Shown one piece after another: positions 35,716 to 44,946 of a stretch of DNA of 64,000 bases. Positions within the stretch are counted from its first letter, which is position 1. Each line of letters opens with the position of its first letter. The notes under the pieces are model-generated. The model was not told the DNA's origin and made no database searches. It was given only the letters and a program-made list of their open reading frames with translations. The stretch spans positions 4,940,501-5,004,500 of the forward strand of contig NZ_CP036319.1 of the NCBI RefSeq assembly GCF_007752935.1, written 5' to 3'. A program made the position numbers and the translations under genes. Source of the DNA: Crateriforma conspicua. Lineage in GTDB: Bacteria; Planctomycetota; Planctomycetia; Pirellulales; Pirellulaceae.

Positions 35716-37128
35716 ATGCCGTTGATGCAACGTGCCCGTTTGGGTTCGTCCACTTGGTTGTTGTTGTTGCGTTCGGCGGCGGTGGTCGGCCAGTTGGTAA
35801 CGATCTTCGCCGTCTGGGTCCTGGCCGACCTTGATGTGGCATACCTGCCGCTATTGGGCTTGGTCGCACTGACCGCCACGACGAACGTCATCTATGCGCT
35901 GTGGCTGACACGCAAGAAACCCGCCGCGACGGTTGAGCCATCGGATGAATTAAGTCGCCCCGAAGCCATCGGCATGAAGGGTCCGGTCGGCAGACTGGCG
36001 AATGCAACGGACGACCCGTCGTCTTTGCTTGTGGACATCGACGACGATGCCAGCAAGTCCGCGGGTTGGATCGCTTGGGCGTTGATGCTGCTGGACCTCG
36101 TGACGTTGACGGCCATGTTGCACCTGACCGGGGGCACGCAAAATCCGTTTTGTTTTTTCTACTTGGTCAACTTGTCGGTCGGCGGCGTGATGCTGCGGCC
36201 GTATCGCGCGTGGACGTTGACGCTGGTCGCCGTGATCGGCTTCGCGTTGCTGTTGTTGTTTTCCACCGCGCTGCCAGAACTGCTGGACACCAACATCGAC
36301 GCGGCAAGCAACATTCATCGACTGGGCCAGATGATCGCCTTCACCGCGTGTTCAGCCGTCATCACGTACTTCGTTACCCGCACATCGGGCGAACTGCGGA
36401 TGCGCGAAACGCAGTTGTTGGAAGCACAGGCCACCGAAGCAGCCAATCGACAACTGGAGGGTTTGACGACATTGGCCGCCGGTGCGGCACACGAACTGGC
36501 CACGCCGTTATCCACCATCGATGTCATCGTTCGTGAATTGTTCCGCCACTTGGATGGAATCGAAAAGCCCGCATCGGTGGAAGAAGACTTGCAGCTGATC
36601 GACGGCCAGTTGGAACACTGCCGTCAAATTTTGCAACGAATGCGTGCGGCATCGGGTGATTCAACGACAGGTCGCTGGGACGAAACGACCGTTGGCGAAT
36701 TGATCGATGTTGCCCTTGACGGTGTCCGACAACCTCATCGCGTGGATGTGATCGACGCGGCACCAGAGATCGAAGACCGACCGCTGTGGGTGCCCCAGGA
36801 AGCGGTGGCCCAAGCAATCCGAAACCTGATTCACAATGGCCTGGACGCAAGTGACCGCGACAAAAATGTTGTTTTGGAATCCCGTGTCGACGATGGCGTG
36901 TTGCAACTGATCGTGACCGATTCCGGATGCGGCATGAGCGAAGACGTTTTGGAACGGATCGGCAATCCTTTCTACACCACCAAAGATCCGGGTCGCGGGA
37001 TCGGACTGGGCATCTTTTTGACGCGAAACGTTGTGAAAAAGCTGGGTGGTCAACTGAAAATGGACTCGACGCCCGGTGTCGGAACGACGGCACGGATCAT
37101 TTTACCCATCCGCCCACCAGCGAACTGA
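35716..37128 (+). CDS. regB: RegB/PrrB-type redox sensor histidine kinase
   Basis: A 470-residue sensor kinase. Six membrane segments in the first 225 residues include the quinone-binding motif GGTQNPF (139-145) typical of RegB. The cytoplasmic part has the H-box AAGAAHELATPLST with phospho-acceptor His259, an N-box NLIHNGLDASD near 372, and G boxes DSGCGMS and GRGIGLGIFL. A 50-residue polar insertion (about 65-115) between membrane segments 2 and 3 is unusual. RegB phosphorylates RegA in response to the redox state of the quinone pool; the regA-like gene lies 133 bases downstream. Confidence 0.9.
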   Translation: MPLMQRARLGSSTWLLLLRSAAVVGQLVTIFAVWVLADLDVAYLPLLGLVALTATTNVIYALWLTRKKPAATVEPSDELSRPEAIGMKGPVGRLANATDDPSSLLVDIDDDASKSAGWIAWALMLLDLVTLTAMLHLTGGTQNPFCFFYLVNLSVGGVMLRPYRAWTLTLVAVIGFALLLLFSTALPELLDTNIDAASNIHRLGQMIAFTACSAVITYFVTRTSGELRMRETQLLEAQATEAANRQLEGLTTLAAGAAHELATPLSTIDVIVRELFRHLDGIEKPASVEEDLQLIDGQLEHCRQILQRMRAASGDSTTGRWDETTVGELIDVALDGVRQPHRVDVIDAAPEIEDRPLWVPQEAVAQAIRNLIHNGLDASDRDKNVVLESRVDDGVLQLIVTDSGCGMSEDVLERIGNPFYTTKDPGRGIGLGIFLTRNVVKKLGGQLKMDSTPGVGTTARIILPIRPPAN

Positions 37129-37261
37129 CCCATATTGTCACAGGTGCCCTTTAAATCGTGCCGAACTGTGGCGAAACGGGGCGACGGGATGCAAACAAAA
37201 TGTCACAATCGGGTTACACTTGAGACTTGGTCGCATGTCTCGCAGTACCAGGAAAGGAACG

Positions 37262-37918
37262 ATGAACGATCGAGATTCAGAACCGGGCCCCATCTACACC
37301 ACCAGCGACGTTCAAGCCGAAAGTATCTTGCTGGTCGATGACACGTTTGTGCTGCGGGACCGCTTGGCAATGGCGATGCAACAACGTGGTTTTCGAGTCG
37401 AAACGGCTGGGAACTACGACGAGGCCGTCGAAGTATTTAAGCAACGTCCCACTGACCTTGCGGTCTTGGACTTGCGAATGCCGGGCCGCAACGGTCTGGA
37501 ATTGCTACGCAAGTTGCTGGAATTCAAGGAAGACACGCGGATCATCATCTTGTCCGGTTTCGGCAGCATTCCGGCATCGATCGACGCCATTCGCTCCGGT
37601 GCGGTGAATTTCCTTAGCAAGCCCGCGGACGCCGACGACATTCTTGCCGCATTCCTGCGTGGTGACGAACAAACGGTTCCCGACGGTGCCGTTGCGTTTC
37701 CTGCGCCCTCGCTTGCGCGAAACGAATGGGAACACATCCATCGGGTCTTGGCCGACTGCGATGGCAACATCAGCGAAGCGGCACGACGTCTGGGAATCCA
37801 CCGCCGGTCGCTACAGCGAAAGTTGCGCAAGCGTGCACCGGAGGATCCCTCGGTCCCCGATGCAGAAGACATGTTGGACGCCGACGATGCAATCGCCGGC
37901 GAAGAAGCAGTGGAATAG
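37262..37918 (+). CDS. regA: RegA/PrrA-type response regulator
   Basis: A 218-residue regulator with a receiver domain (acidic pair Asp26-Asp27, phospho-acceptor Asp70 in LAVLDLRMPG, Lys120 in FLSKP) and a C-terminal Fis-type helix-turn-helix (GNISEAARRLGIHRRSLQRK, about 169-188), nearly identical to the RegA DNA-binding helix. An acidic tail follows. ATG at 37262 is preceded by AAAGGA at the right distance; the frame is open further upstream but that part is not receiver-like. Partner of the RegB-like kinase upstream. Confidence 0.9.
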   Translation: MNDRDSEPGPIYTTSDVQAESILLVDDTFVLRDRLAMAMQQRGFRVETAGNYDEAVEVFKQRPTDLAVLDLRMPGRNGLELLRKLLEFKEDTRIIILSGFGSIPASIDAIRSGAVNFLSKPADADDILAAFLRGDEQTVPDGAVAFPAPSLARNEWEHIHRVLADCDGNISEAARRLGIHRRSLQRKLRKRAPEDPSVPDAEDMLDADDAIAGEEAVE

Positions 37919-38032
37919 TCCGCGGTTTCCAGCCAACCAATCCTTTGACAGTCCACTGAACATCGCCGGGGCGTTCGAAACCGCATCGGCGATTTGTCGT
38001 TCCAACTGACCAGTGCCTCGTTTTCGAAAAGG

Positions 38033-39214
38033 ATGCATGACGTGCAGTGGATTTGGGACGACGGTGGCCGCGCGGCCAGCGGCTTCGTCGGAATCGCGGG
38101 CGACTGTGTCACGCGGTCGATCGCCATCGCGACCGGTTGGTCCTATGGCCGCGTCTATCGCGAACTGTTCGATGCCAACCAATCATCGCCGCGTGATGGC
38201 GTCCCGATCGATTTGGCGGAACCCTATCTGAAAAGGGCCGGTTGGAAACGCCTGCTTGCCCATGACGTCCCGTGGGATGAACTGCCGCAAGGCGTGGTCA
38301 TTGTGGATTCTCAGAACCGCAGAACCGGCAAAGGAAGACACTGGACAACGGTGATCGACCACACCGCCTATGACACCTGGAATCCCGTCGACGACGAATA
38401 CCAGATCCTTGCATTCTGGACGCCGCCACCGTCGGATTCACATGATGCGACGATGCCCGCGGTGTCGCGAAACCGGCGACGAACCCAACACGCCCGCGCC
38501 CACCAGGATGAGTTTGACAAAATCCTGAATCGCATCCGAGCGTTGGACAACACCGCCAGTAACGACGCCAGCACCGAGGGTGAAAAACGCAATGCATTGC
38601 GGATGATGCAGAACTTGATGCTGCGTCATAACCTTTCTCGCGAAGACCTGACCATCCGGGATGACACCGACAACTTGGCTTTGACCCGCATGGCGTGCCC
38701 GGTCAACGGCCGAAGAGCCTGTCGGTGGGAAAAGGACTTGGCACACTATTTGACCGAGCAGGTCTTTCCCATGGTCCTTTGGTACGTCAACACTAAGGGA
38801 CACCGCACGCTGTTCTGGTTTTATGGTCCGCTGGATGACGTCGAACACTGCATCCAGTTGTTTCGTGAATTGCTGCTGACCATCGCGACATCGGCACGCC
38901 TTCGCTACGGCGGCCACAGTCGCGGCAGCGGTGCGTCGTATTGCGAGGGCTACGTGTTGGGCCTGCCGACCGCAGAGACCGATTTCAAATCCAATCAGAC
39001 CGAGGCGAATGATCGGTCGCTGATCCAGGCCCGCGTTCTATCCACCCAGCGTTTGGCGGAAGAATGGCTAAACGTCGAATGCGGCATTCGGCTGGTCACG
39101 ACACGCAGCAGCGGCCGATTCGACCACGACCCTGATGCGGCCCGTCGTGGTGAAGTGCATGGTTCCCAGCACGATGTTCGCGGCGAAAACGGACGGAAGC
39201 GGATCGGTAACTAA
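38033..39214 (+). CDS. Papain-like domain fused to DUF2786 protein
   Basis: A 393-residue protein. The front (about residues 1-125) has GDCVTRSIAIATGWSYGRVY and later GKGRHWTTVIDHTAYDTWNP, a Cys-His-Asn/Asp arrangement like papain-fold peptidases or transglutaminases. The middle (about 150-200) is DUF2786 (KILNRIRALDNTASN, RMMQNLMLRHNLS). The C-terminal part (GHSRGSGASYCEGYVLG) accompanies DUF2786 in phage and bacterial proteins. It has no signal peptide, so it acts in the cytoplasm. A TTG at 37994 would add 13 residues. The function of DUF2786 is unknown, and catalysis by the front domain is inferred from motif order only. Confidence 0.68.
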   Translation: MHDVQWIWDDGGRAASGFVGIAGDCVTRSIAIATGWSYGRVYRELFDANQSSPRDGVPIDLAEPYLKRAGWKRLLAHDVPWDELPQGVVIVDSQNRRTGKGRHWTTVIDHTAYDTWNPVDDEYQILAFWTPPPSDSHDATMPAVSRNRRRTQHARAHQDEFDKILNRIRALDNTASNDASTEGEKRNALRMMQNLMLRHNLSREDLTIRDDTDNLALTRMACPVNGRRACRWEKDLAHYLTEQVFPMVLWYVNTKGHRTLFWFYGPLDDVEHCIQLFRELLLTIATSARLRYGGHSRGSGASYCEGYVLGLPTAETDFKSNQTEANDRSLIQARVLSTQRLAEEWLNVECGIRLVTTRSSGRFDHDPDAARRGEVHGSQHDVRGENGRKRIGN

Positions 39215-39273
39215 ATCCACGATCGCCGCCACCCCCTTGCAAGGTCCACCGCCGTGACCAGCACCGCCGCGAT

Positions 39274-39300
39274 TGCCGGCCGCCAAAGGCACGGCCGGCA
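39274..39300. terminator. GC-rich hairpin between convergent genes
   Basis: TGCCGGCCG (39274-39282) and CGGCCGGCA (39292-39300) form a 9-bp stem with a 9-base loop, between the DUF2786 gene and the PhoD-like gene, which point at each other. There is no T-run, so it may be a weak or factor-aided terminator in both directions. Confidence 0.45.
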
Positions 39301-39320
39301 TCCAGACGCGATGTCACCCA

Positions 39321-41648
39321 TCAGCCCAGGCGGTTGTCCCCGGCATTTTCAGATTGATGGATGGTCACGGGCCAACCAGGAAACTGGTTATCCGGATTCC
39401 CATCGGTCGCATCGACCATGAACCGAAACGATTCCAAGGTATAGGTTTTGGCCTTCGTATCGATCGTGATCATGCCGAAACCGCTGCCCTTTTGATGCGC
39501 TTTTTCGTAGCGATTCTTCTTCGTGCCGACTTCCGGATTCCCGACGGCATACACATAAGCTTTATTGCCCAGACCATCAACGTATTCACCGGTGTTTTCC
39601 CGGCCGTGTTGTGGTCGATTTTGGTGAGGCATTCCCATTTCATCCGGACGCCACCAACGCGGATAGCCCGCCGCAATCGCCGGCGTACAGAACGACCAGA
39701 AACTGTCGCGTTGCTTTTCGACACCGTATTGAACCAACGTCGTCAGGTGCTGGTCACCGTTGACGTGCAACGGCATGCCTTCGCGTGCAATTTCAATTGC
39801 ACGGTCACGAGGCGTTTGCGGCCAACCACCACAGTCCAAGTCGGCGACCAGATATCCGTCGTATCCACCGTGGTGGGTTGCCACACCGGCAAACACGGTT
39901 TGGGTCAGCAACACCTTCATCGCATGACCACGCCAGTCCTTGGTCCACTGCCGCAAAAAGTCCTCTTGTCGCTGTCCCAGCAAGATCAAGCCCGGCTTGT
40001 CCAAGGTTTTCGGATCCACCGAGCGATCAGCCAAGTGATCGGCGCGTCCGCTGCCGGTATCCACATTCTGAGGACCGCTTTTCCATTGCCGGTCGGCCAC
40101 CACCGCAAAACTAACGTCGCCGTAAACCATGTCCCCGTAATACACACTAATGTCTTGCAAGACGGGTGTGGGGTCATAGAAATCGGGATGATGCGACGCA
40201 TTCGTTCGATGAACCACGTTGACCATCCGAGCCGGTTCGCGGTAGCCACCATTGGACGACGTTCCACCGGCATCGATGTCCATTGGTTTGCCACCTTCCC
40301 CCCAGATATTGCCCTGGAACACGTCGTGATCGTCCGGGATACACAACGTTGGGCAATCTTTCATCGCGTGACGAAATGCCAGTCCGTGCTGATAGAACTT
40401 ACGCAAGTAGTTCAAGATGGCAGGCTCGGCAGGTTCGCGAATCAAACCGTATCCACCGTGACCTTCGTAGAGCTGATCGCCAGAGAAATACAGCAAATCC
40501 GGGTCCAACCTCATCAGGTTTTCACAGACCGGTGCATAAGGAAACGCGTAGTCGTTTTGGCAGGTCAGGCCCGCCATCCGCAGAGGTCGGCCTGTTGGAT
40601 TTTGCTTGATCTTGCCGCTCCAGCGATGCGTCACGGGCGATCCGCTCTTTTGTCTTTCCTGATACACCACCTCATAGTCGGCCGGCCGTTTCTGATCCCA
40701 ATTGGGAAGCCGGAAGGTTGCGGTCCACGCATCGTGATCCAAGGTGGCCGTGCCCATCGATTCCCAGGCTTCGCCGTCGCGTCGGACCCGCAACTGAATT
40801 TGATCCGAATCTTCTTTGCCCAGCGGTCCGGTCAATGCGGAAAGCTTCAACACAAAACCATCGTCGCCGCGAGAATCACTAAGCGAATACATCGTCCACA
40901 GAATGGGACCAAACTGATTTTCGGGGGTGACTGTGAAGGCGTCGCCGGCGACGGTCCAATCGCCGAATCGATACCTCCCGCCTTGTCCCGACTTCACTTG
41001 AGCTTTGAAATTATTGACAAGGGCCACGTTGCCTTGCACAGCATCGGCAGCCACCTTCGACGTTACTTTTGCCAGCACTTTGTCATTGGTATCGGTTGCG
41101 GTCAGAGTCAAACGCACTTGATGGTCATCGGGAACTCCGCTCAGGTGCAACGTGACGTTACCGGCATCCAGATCGGACTGGACGGGGACTGACTTGCGGC
41201 CGATCTGCAATTGATCGCCGACGATTCCAACGTTGATGCCGCTGCGCGCAAACAGGTTGCTTCGATAATCATTCAATTCGCTGCGGATTCCGATTCGAAT
41301 CCCAACGCCGGCATCGCTCTTTCCGCTCTCGACCCGTCGCACATTCACTGACACGGCAAAGGGCTGGTCGGCCTTGGTCAATTGATGGGTCAGTAAATGG
41401 ATGTTTCGATTGCCGGCCGATGACTGACATTCTGCCATGCCATCGACGATTCGCCAATCTTCCATTGGGTTGGCCCAATAGTCCCCGCCCAGAAACACTC
41501 GATCAAAACAATCATTCCAGCCGGACTGGTGGGTGACCCGCAGGTCCAATGCGTTGGATGCCTGCTGGGCGAACGAGGGCGTTGCGCCGGCCGTGGCGGT
41601 ACCGGCACCGAAGATCTTCAGAACATCACGACGTTGAAACGATGGCAT
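39321..41648 (-). CDS. Tat-exported PhoD-like alkaline phosphatase
   Basis: A 775-residue protein starting [19 protein letters not shown], a twin-arginine signal. The N-terminal 350 residues are beta-rich, fitting a LamG-like and fibronectin-like region. The C-terminal half carries the PhoD metallophosphatase motifs: [28 protein letters not shown] and [15 protein letters not shown]. PhoD enzymes cleave phosphodiesters and monoesters and use Fe and Ca; folding in the cytoplasm before Tat export agrees with that. ATG at 41648 was chosen because it begins the Tat signal, 36 bases downstream of another ATG. Confidence 0.87.
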   Translation of the reverse strand: MPSFQRRDVLKIFGAGTATAGATPSFAQQASNALDLRVTHQSGWNDCFDRVFLGGDYWANPMEDWRIVDGMAECQSSAGNRNIHLLTHQLTKADQPFAVSVNVRRVESGKSDAGVGIRIGIRSELNDYRSNLFARSGINVGIVGDQLQIGRKSVPVQSDLDAGNVTLHLSGVPDDHQVRLTLTATDTNDKVLAKVTSKVAADAVQGNVALVNNFKAQVKSGQGGRYRFGDWTVAGDAFTVTPENQFGPILWTMYSLSDSRGDDGFVLKLSALTGPLGKEDSDQIQLRVRRDGEAWESMGTATLDHDAWTATFRLPNWDQKRPADYEVVYQERQKSGSPVTHRWSGKIKQNPTGRPLRMAGLTCQNDYAFPYAPVCENLMRLDPDLLYFSGDQLYEGHGGYGLIREPAEPAILNYLRKFYQHGLAFRHAMKDCPTLCIPDDHDVFQGNIWGEGGKPMDIDAGGTSSNGGYREPARMVNVVHRTNASHHPDFYDPTPVLQDISVYYGDMVYGDVSFAVVADRQWKSGPQNVDTGSGRADHLADRSVDPKTLDKPGLILLGQRQEDFLRQWTKDWRGHAMKVLLTQTVFAGVATHHGGYDGYLVADLDCGGWPQTPRDRAIEIAREGMPLHVNGDQHLTTLVQYGVEKQRDSFWSFCTPAIAAGYPRWWRPDEMGMPHQNRPQHGRENTGEYVDGLGNKAYVYAVGNPEVGTKKNRYEKAHQKGSGFGMITIDTKAKTYTLESFRFMVDATDGNPDNQFPGWPVTIHQSENAGDNRLG

Positions 41649-41757
41649 GGTTGGGGCGTTGGATCCGGTGTAAACAAGAGACAAAGCGACTGAATCGTCG
41701 AATTGTAACGTGCCGCCGCTGAACGGTTGGACCGCCGCATCGCGATGTCGCCCTGGA

Positions 41758-42144
41758 TTATCGACTCATCTGGAAAATTCCCTCATCGCGTCTTCCGGTA
41801 AAACTGGCATTGAACGAATGCGGCGTCACCACGGCATTCATGCGGTACGTTCCCAGCAACGGCAGGCGGGTCTGTGATTGGTACATCGACGATGTTCCCG
41901 GGACACGTGTCAGCGTCGCCGGATACGCGAACGGCACGACTTTGGCAAAGCGGCCGGCAAACCAAGCACGGTAAGTCTGCGAATCCACTTGCCGGATCTT
42001 CGCCCGCAGCGGTCCCTGATGCCCCGTCGATTCGCTTCGCCACATGCCACTCCAGCGTCCATTGGGGGATGCGGCCGACGCCACAGGTCCCAGGCAAACA
42101 AGCAGGGCAACCAATATGCAACCAAAACAACGACGTCGATTCAT
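41758..42144 (-). CDS. Small secreted hypothetical protein
   Basis: A 128-residue protein with a signal peptide ([20 protein letters not shown], cleavage near ASAASP). The mature part begins [19 protein letters not shown] and continues with a beta-rich pattern ([41 protein letters not shown]), suggesting a small lipocalin-like or jelly-roll barrel. The family is not recognised. It is divergent from the sulfatase gene and upstream of the PhoD-like gene on the same strand, 109 bases away. Confidence 0.72.
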   Translation of the reverse strand: MNRRRCFGCILVALLVCLGPVASAASPNGRWSGMWRSESTGHQGPLRAKIRQVDSQTYRAWFAGRFAKVVPFAYPATLTRVPGTSSMYQSQTRLPLLGTYRMNAVVTPHSFNASFTGRRDEGIFQMSR

Positions 42145-42375
42145 GTGATGACGGCCGGCGGTAAAAGAGGATCGGAAAACAACATCCATCGAACTCGGGC
42201 CCCATCTTAATCGCCGCCCAGGTGGGTCGCCCGCTGGCCGATCGGGCCAGCTGCGGATCCGACTCTCATGCTTCACATTCGTGCAACAATCAACCGAGGC
42301 TTTCGATACTCCGGGATGATTCGGATAGACTGGCTGCACGCCCCTTCCTTGTTGACCGCCAAAGAGTGTCCGGCC

Positions 42376-43959
42376 ATGGCAGTGATCGCACGATCCTTTT
42401 TCGCAGTGTTTGTCGTCAGTCTGTTCGTCGTCAGTCAGGACGATCAGTGTTTGGCCGAAGCCCAAGATCGTCCTCCGAACATCGTGTTCATCATGGCGGA
42501 TGATCTGGGATATGGCGAACTGGGCTGTTACGGACAGCAGAAGATCGAGACGCCCAACCTGGATGCGTTGGCGAAACAGGGCGTGCGTTTGACACAACAT
42601 TACTGCGGGGCGCCGGTGTGTGCACCGTCGCGATGCGTGCTGATGACCGGCCGTCACTTGGCCAAAGCCGAAGTACGAAACAACCGGGATTCCGGCAACG
42701 GCCGCATCTTTCCGGGACAGTTCCCTTTGACAGACGAAGCCGTCACGATCGCCGAAGTTTTGAAAACCAAAGGATACATCAACGGAGCCTTTGGAAAGTG
42801 GGGTCTGGGACCGTCGCGAACCAGCGGTTCACCGATTCGCCAGGGCTTTGACCGCTTTTATGGTTACAACGGCCAACGAAACGCCCACAGTTTCTATCCC
42901 GCTTTCTTGGATTCGAACGAACGCGAAGTACGGATCAATCAGTATCCGATTCCCGGTCACGATCGCAAACCCGAAGGCAGCGTCGACGCGGATGACTATC
43001 GTGCCGAGAATTACGCCCCAGATTTAATCCTGAAGGAAGCGATCGGTTTCATCAAAGCGAACAAAGACAAGACGTTCTTTGCGTATCTACCGTTTACCGA
43101 GCCACATGTTGCGATGCAGCCCCCACAAAGCTGGATCGATCATTATCCATCGCAGTGGGACCAACCGGGCGAACCCTTTGACGGCCATGGTGCTTATCGC
43201 GGCCAAAACGGATACCTGCCTCATCCACGTCCTCGAGCAGCATACGCGGCGATGATCAGCGATTTGGATGAACACGTCGGTCAGGTGTTGCAAACGTTGG
43301 ACGAATTCGGACTAACGGATCATACGATCGTTGTTTTCACTTCGGACAATGGCTCAACGCACGAAGGCCGCGATCCCAACTTTCACATCGGGGGAGCCGC
43401 CTGCAAGTTCTTTGATTCGACCGGTGGACTGAAGGGGTACAAGGGCAGTGCGGATGAAGGTGGTATTCGGGTGCCCTGCTTGGTCCGTTATCCCGGTGTG
43501 ATCCCTGCCGGAACCGTCTGTGACTTTCCTTCCTATTTCCCTGACTGGTTTGCAACGTTGTCATCCTTGGCGGGCGCCGACGGTTATCAGGATCAAAGCA
43601 TCGCGGATCTTTCCGACGGGACGGTTCTGACCGACGCGTTGCGTGGCAAAGATGCTGAGCGACAAAGCCCGATGATCTGGGAATTCACCGGCTACGGTGG
43701 TTACGTCGTTGTCCGCGACGGCAAGTGGAAAGCGATCCGAAGGGATGTCGTCCGCAAGAATCCTGAACCTTGGGAACTGTACGACTTGTCCAGCGATCCG
43801 GGGGAAACGAACGATTTGGCCACCGAGTTTCCCGAACGAGTCCAAGCGATGGAGCAAGTGTTCTTGGACAACCGCACGATCGAACCGGACTTTCCCAACC
43901 CTTTATATGACGCACAAACGGCGGCCAAAGAAACCTCCGGTGCAAAGGGAAGCAACTAG
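42376..43959 (+). CDS. Secreted formylglycine-dependent sulfatase (arylsulfatase A type)
   Basis: A 527-residue protein with a signal peptide (MAVIARSFFAVFVVSLFVV, cleavage near CLAEA). The active-site motif CAPSR has Cys82, which must be converted to formylglycine. PPNIVFIMADDLGYGELGCYG binds the metal with its Asp pair, TGRH follows, and VVFTSDNGS supplies further ligands. The C-terminal part fits the type I family (YDLSSDPGETNDL). It removes sulfate from carbohydrates or small esters, probably in the periplasm. It ends one base before the ATG of the HExxH protein, so the two are co-expressed. Confidence 0.93.
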   Translation: MAVIARSFFAVFVVSLFVVSQDDQCLAEAQDRPPNIVFIMADDLGYGELGCYGQQKIETPNLDALAKQGVRLTQHYCGAPVCAPSRCVLMTGRHLAKAEVRNNRDSGNGRIFPGQFPLTDEAVTIAEVLKTKGYINGAFGKWGLGPSRTSGSPIRQGFDRFYGYNGQRNAHSFYPAFLDSNEREVRINQYPIPGHDRKPEGSVDADDYRAENYAPDLILKEAIGFIKANKDKTFFAYLPFTEPHVAMQPPQSWIDHYPSQWDQPGEPFDGHGAYRGQNGYLPHPRPRAAYAAMISDLDEHVGQVLQTLDEFGLTDHTIVVFTSDNGSTHEGRDPNFHIGGAACKFFDSTGGLKGYKGSADEGGIRVPCLVRYPGVIPAGTVCDFPSYFPDWFATLSSLAGADGYQDQSIADLSDGTVLTDALRGKDAERQSPMIWEFTGYGGYVVVRDGKWKAIRRDVVRKNPEPWELYDLSSDPGETNDLATEFPERVQAMEQVFLDNRTIEPDFPNPLYDAQTAAKETSGAKGSN

Positions 43960-43960
43960 A

Positions 43961-44749
43961 ATGCTTCGCAGCGGTGCCACCAAAATCAGACGTCGCCGCG
44001 TCGCTGCAAGCTGTACCGGCATCTTGATTGGTGCTTGGTTGGTGGTTTCCACCGTCCCCATGGTCGTCGCACTTCCAACGGCATCCGCCCAGGAAGCGAC
44101 GGCCGACCGTAGCGACGGTCCATCATCACCGGCAAAGGATATTCGGGATGGTTCGCCTCGGATCGACATCTCGGACTATCCGGAACCGCCCGAATCACTG
44201 CGGTCTTGGATCCGATCGGGCAATGTGAGTTTTTATCGGGGTGGCACTTCGTTTGACGGTGAGACCATTTTCAAAACGGACCTGAATTTTCGCAGCCAAT
44301 GCCGCTGGCGAAAGCAGCGAGAACAGAACCGCCAAGTCATCCGAATCGACTATCGATTGACGCGTCTTCGTGTGAGCTTGGCACATCACATTCATTTGAA
44401 ACGGATTCCGCCGAAGGACCGTTTTTGGGATTCCGCCTTGGTGCAACACGAATTCGATCACGTTCGAATCTCCACGCTCGTTGCAAAATCGAAACACTTG
44501 GCAGACGACTTGAAAGCCGCATCACCGATTTTGCGAGAATTGCCGTCCGGCCAACGTGTGACTCAGGCATGGGTGGACCAAGTCGTTCGCGAACACGTCC
44601 AACATCGGTTTCATCAAATGAATGAACTGATCCAGATACGCTATGACGACTTGGATCAGCAAACCGCCCACGGACGGCGACCGATACCAGCCGACAGCCA
44701 GGTTCGACAATGGTTGGGCGAACCGGCCAAGGCATCGACCGAACACTGA
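43961..44749 (+). CDS. Secreted protein with HExxH-type zinc-peptidase motif
   Basis: A 262-residue protein with an export segment (ASCTGILIGAWLVVS, then LPTASAQEA). The key feature is ALVQHEFDHVRIS (about residues 163-175), an HExxH zinc site of the kind seen in DUF922-like predicted peptidases. The flanking region SFDGETIFKTDLNFRSQCRW and IDYRLTRLRVSLAH is beta-rich. A third zinc ligand was not identified. It begins one base after the sulfatase stop. A protease or maturation role for the sulfatase is possible but inferred only from position. Confidence 0.62.
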   Translation: MLRSGATKIRRRRVAASCTGILIGAWLVVSTVPMVVALPTASAQEATADRSDGPSSPAKDIRDGSPRIDISDYPEPPESLRSWIRSGNVSFYRGGTSFDGETIFKTDLNFRSQCRWRKQREQNRQVIRIDYRLTRLRVSLAHHIHLKRIPPKDRFWDSALVQHEFDHVRISTLVAKSKHLADDLKAASPILRELPSGQRVTQAWVDQVVREHVQHRFHQMNELIQIRYDDLDQQTAHGRRPIPADSQVRQWLGEPAKASTEH

Positions 44750-44946
44750 ATCAGCGTTGCGGGCATTCCGGATGGAATCCGGCGACATTGGCAATGCAGG
44801 CATCGTGTTCGCTTGGCGATCGCCCCCACCGCGTCGATCATTTCAGATTGGATCAGTGTGTAGGGGTTGGGACGATGGCGCGAAGCGTGGTAAGTTGCCC
44901 GGTTGCTAGACCAAGACCCGCTTTTTCCCCCAATCGGCGACCCAAA

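Noticed and set aside
39273-41192. A 639-codon plus-strand frame opposite the PhoD-like gene
   Set aside because: The product has no recognisable domains and an atypical composition, whereas the minus strand shows a Tat signal and PhoD motifs.
41758-42657. 299-codon form of the small secreted protein
   Set aside because: The extra 171 codons overlap the divergent sulfatase gene, and the signal peptide begins at 42144.
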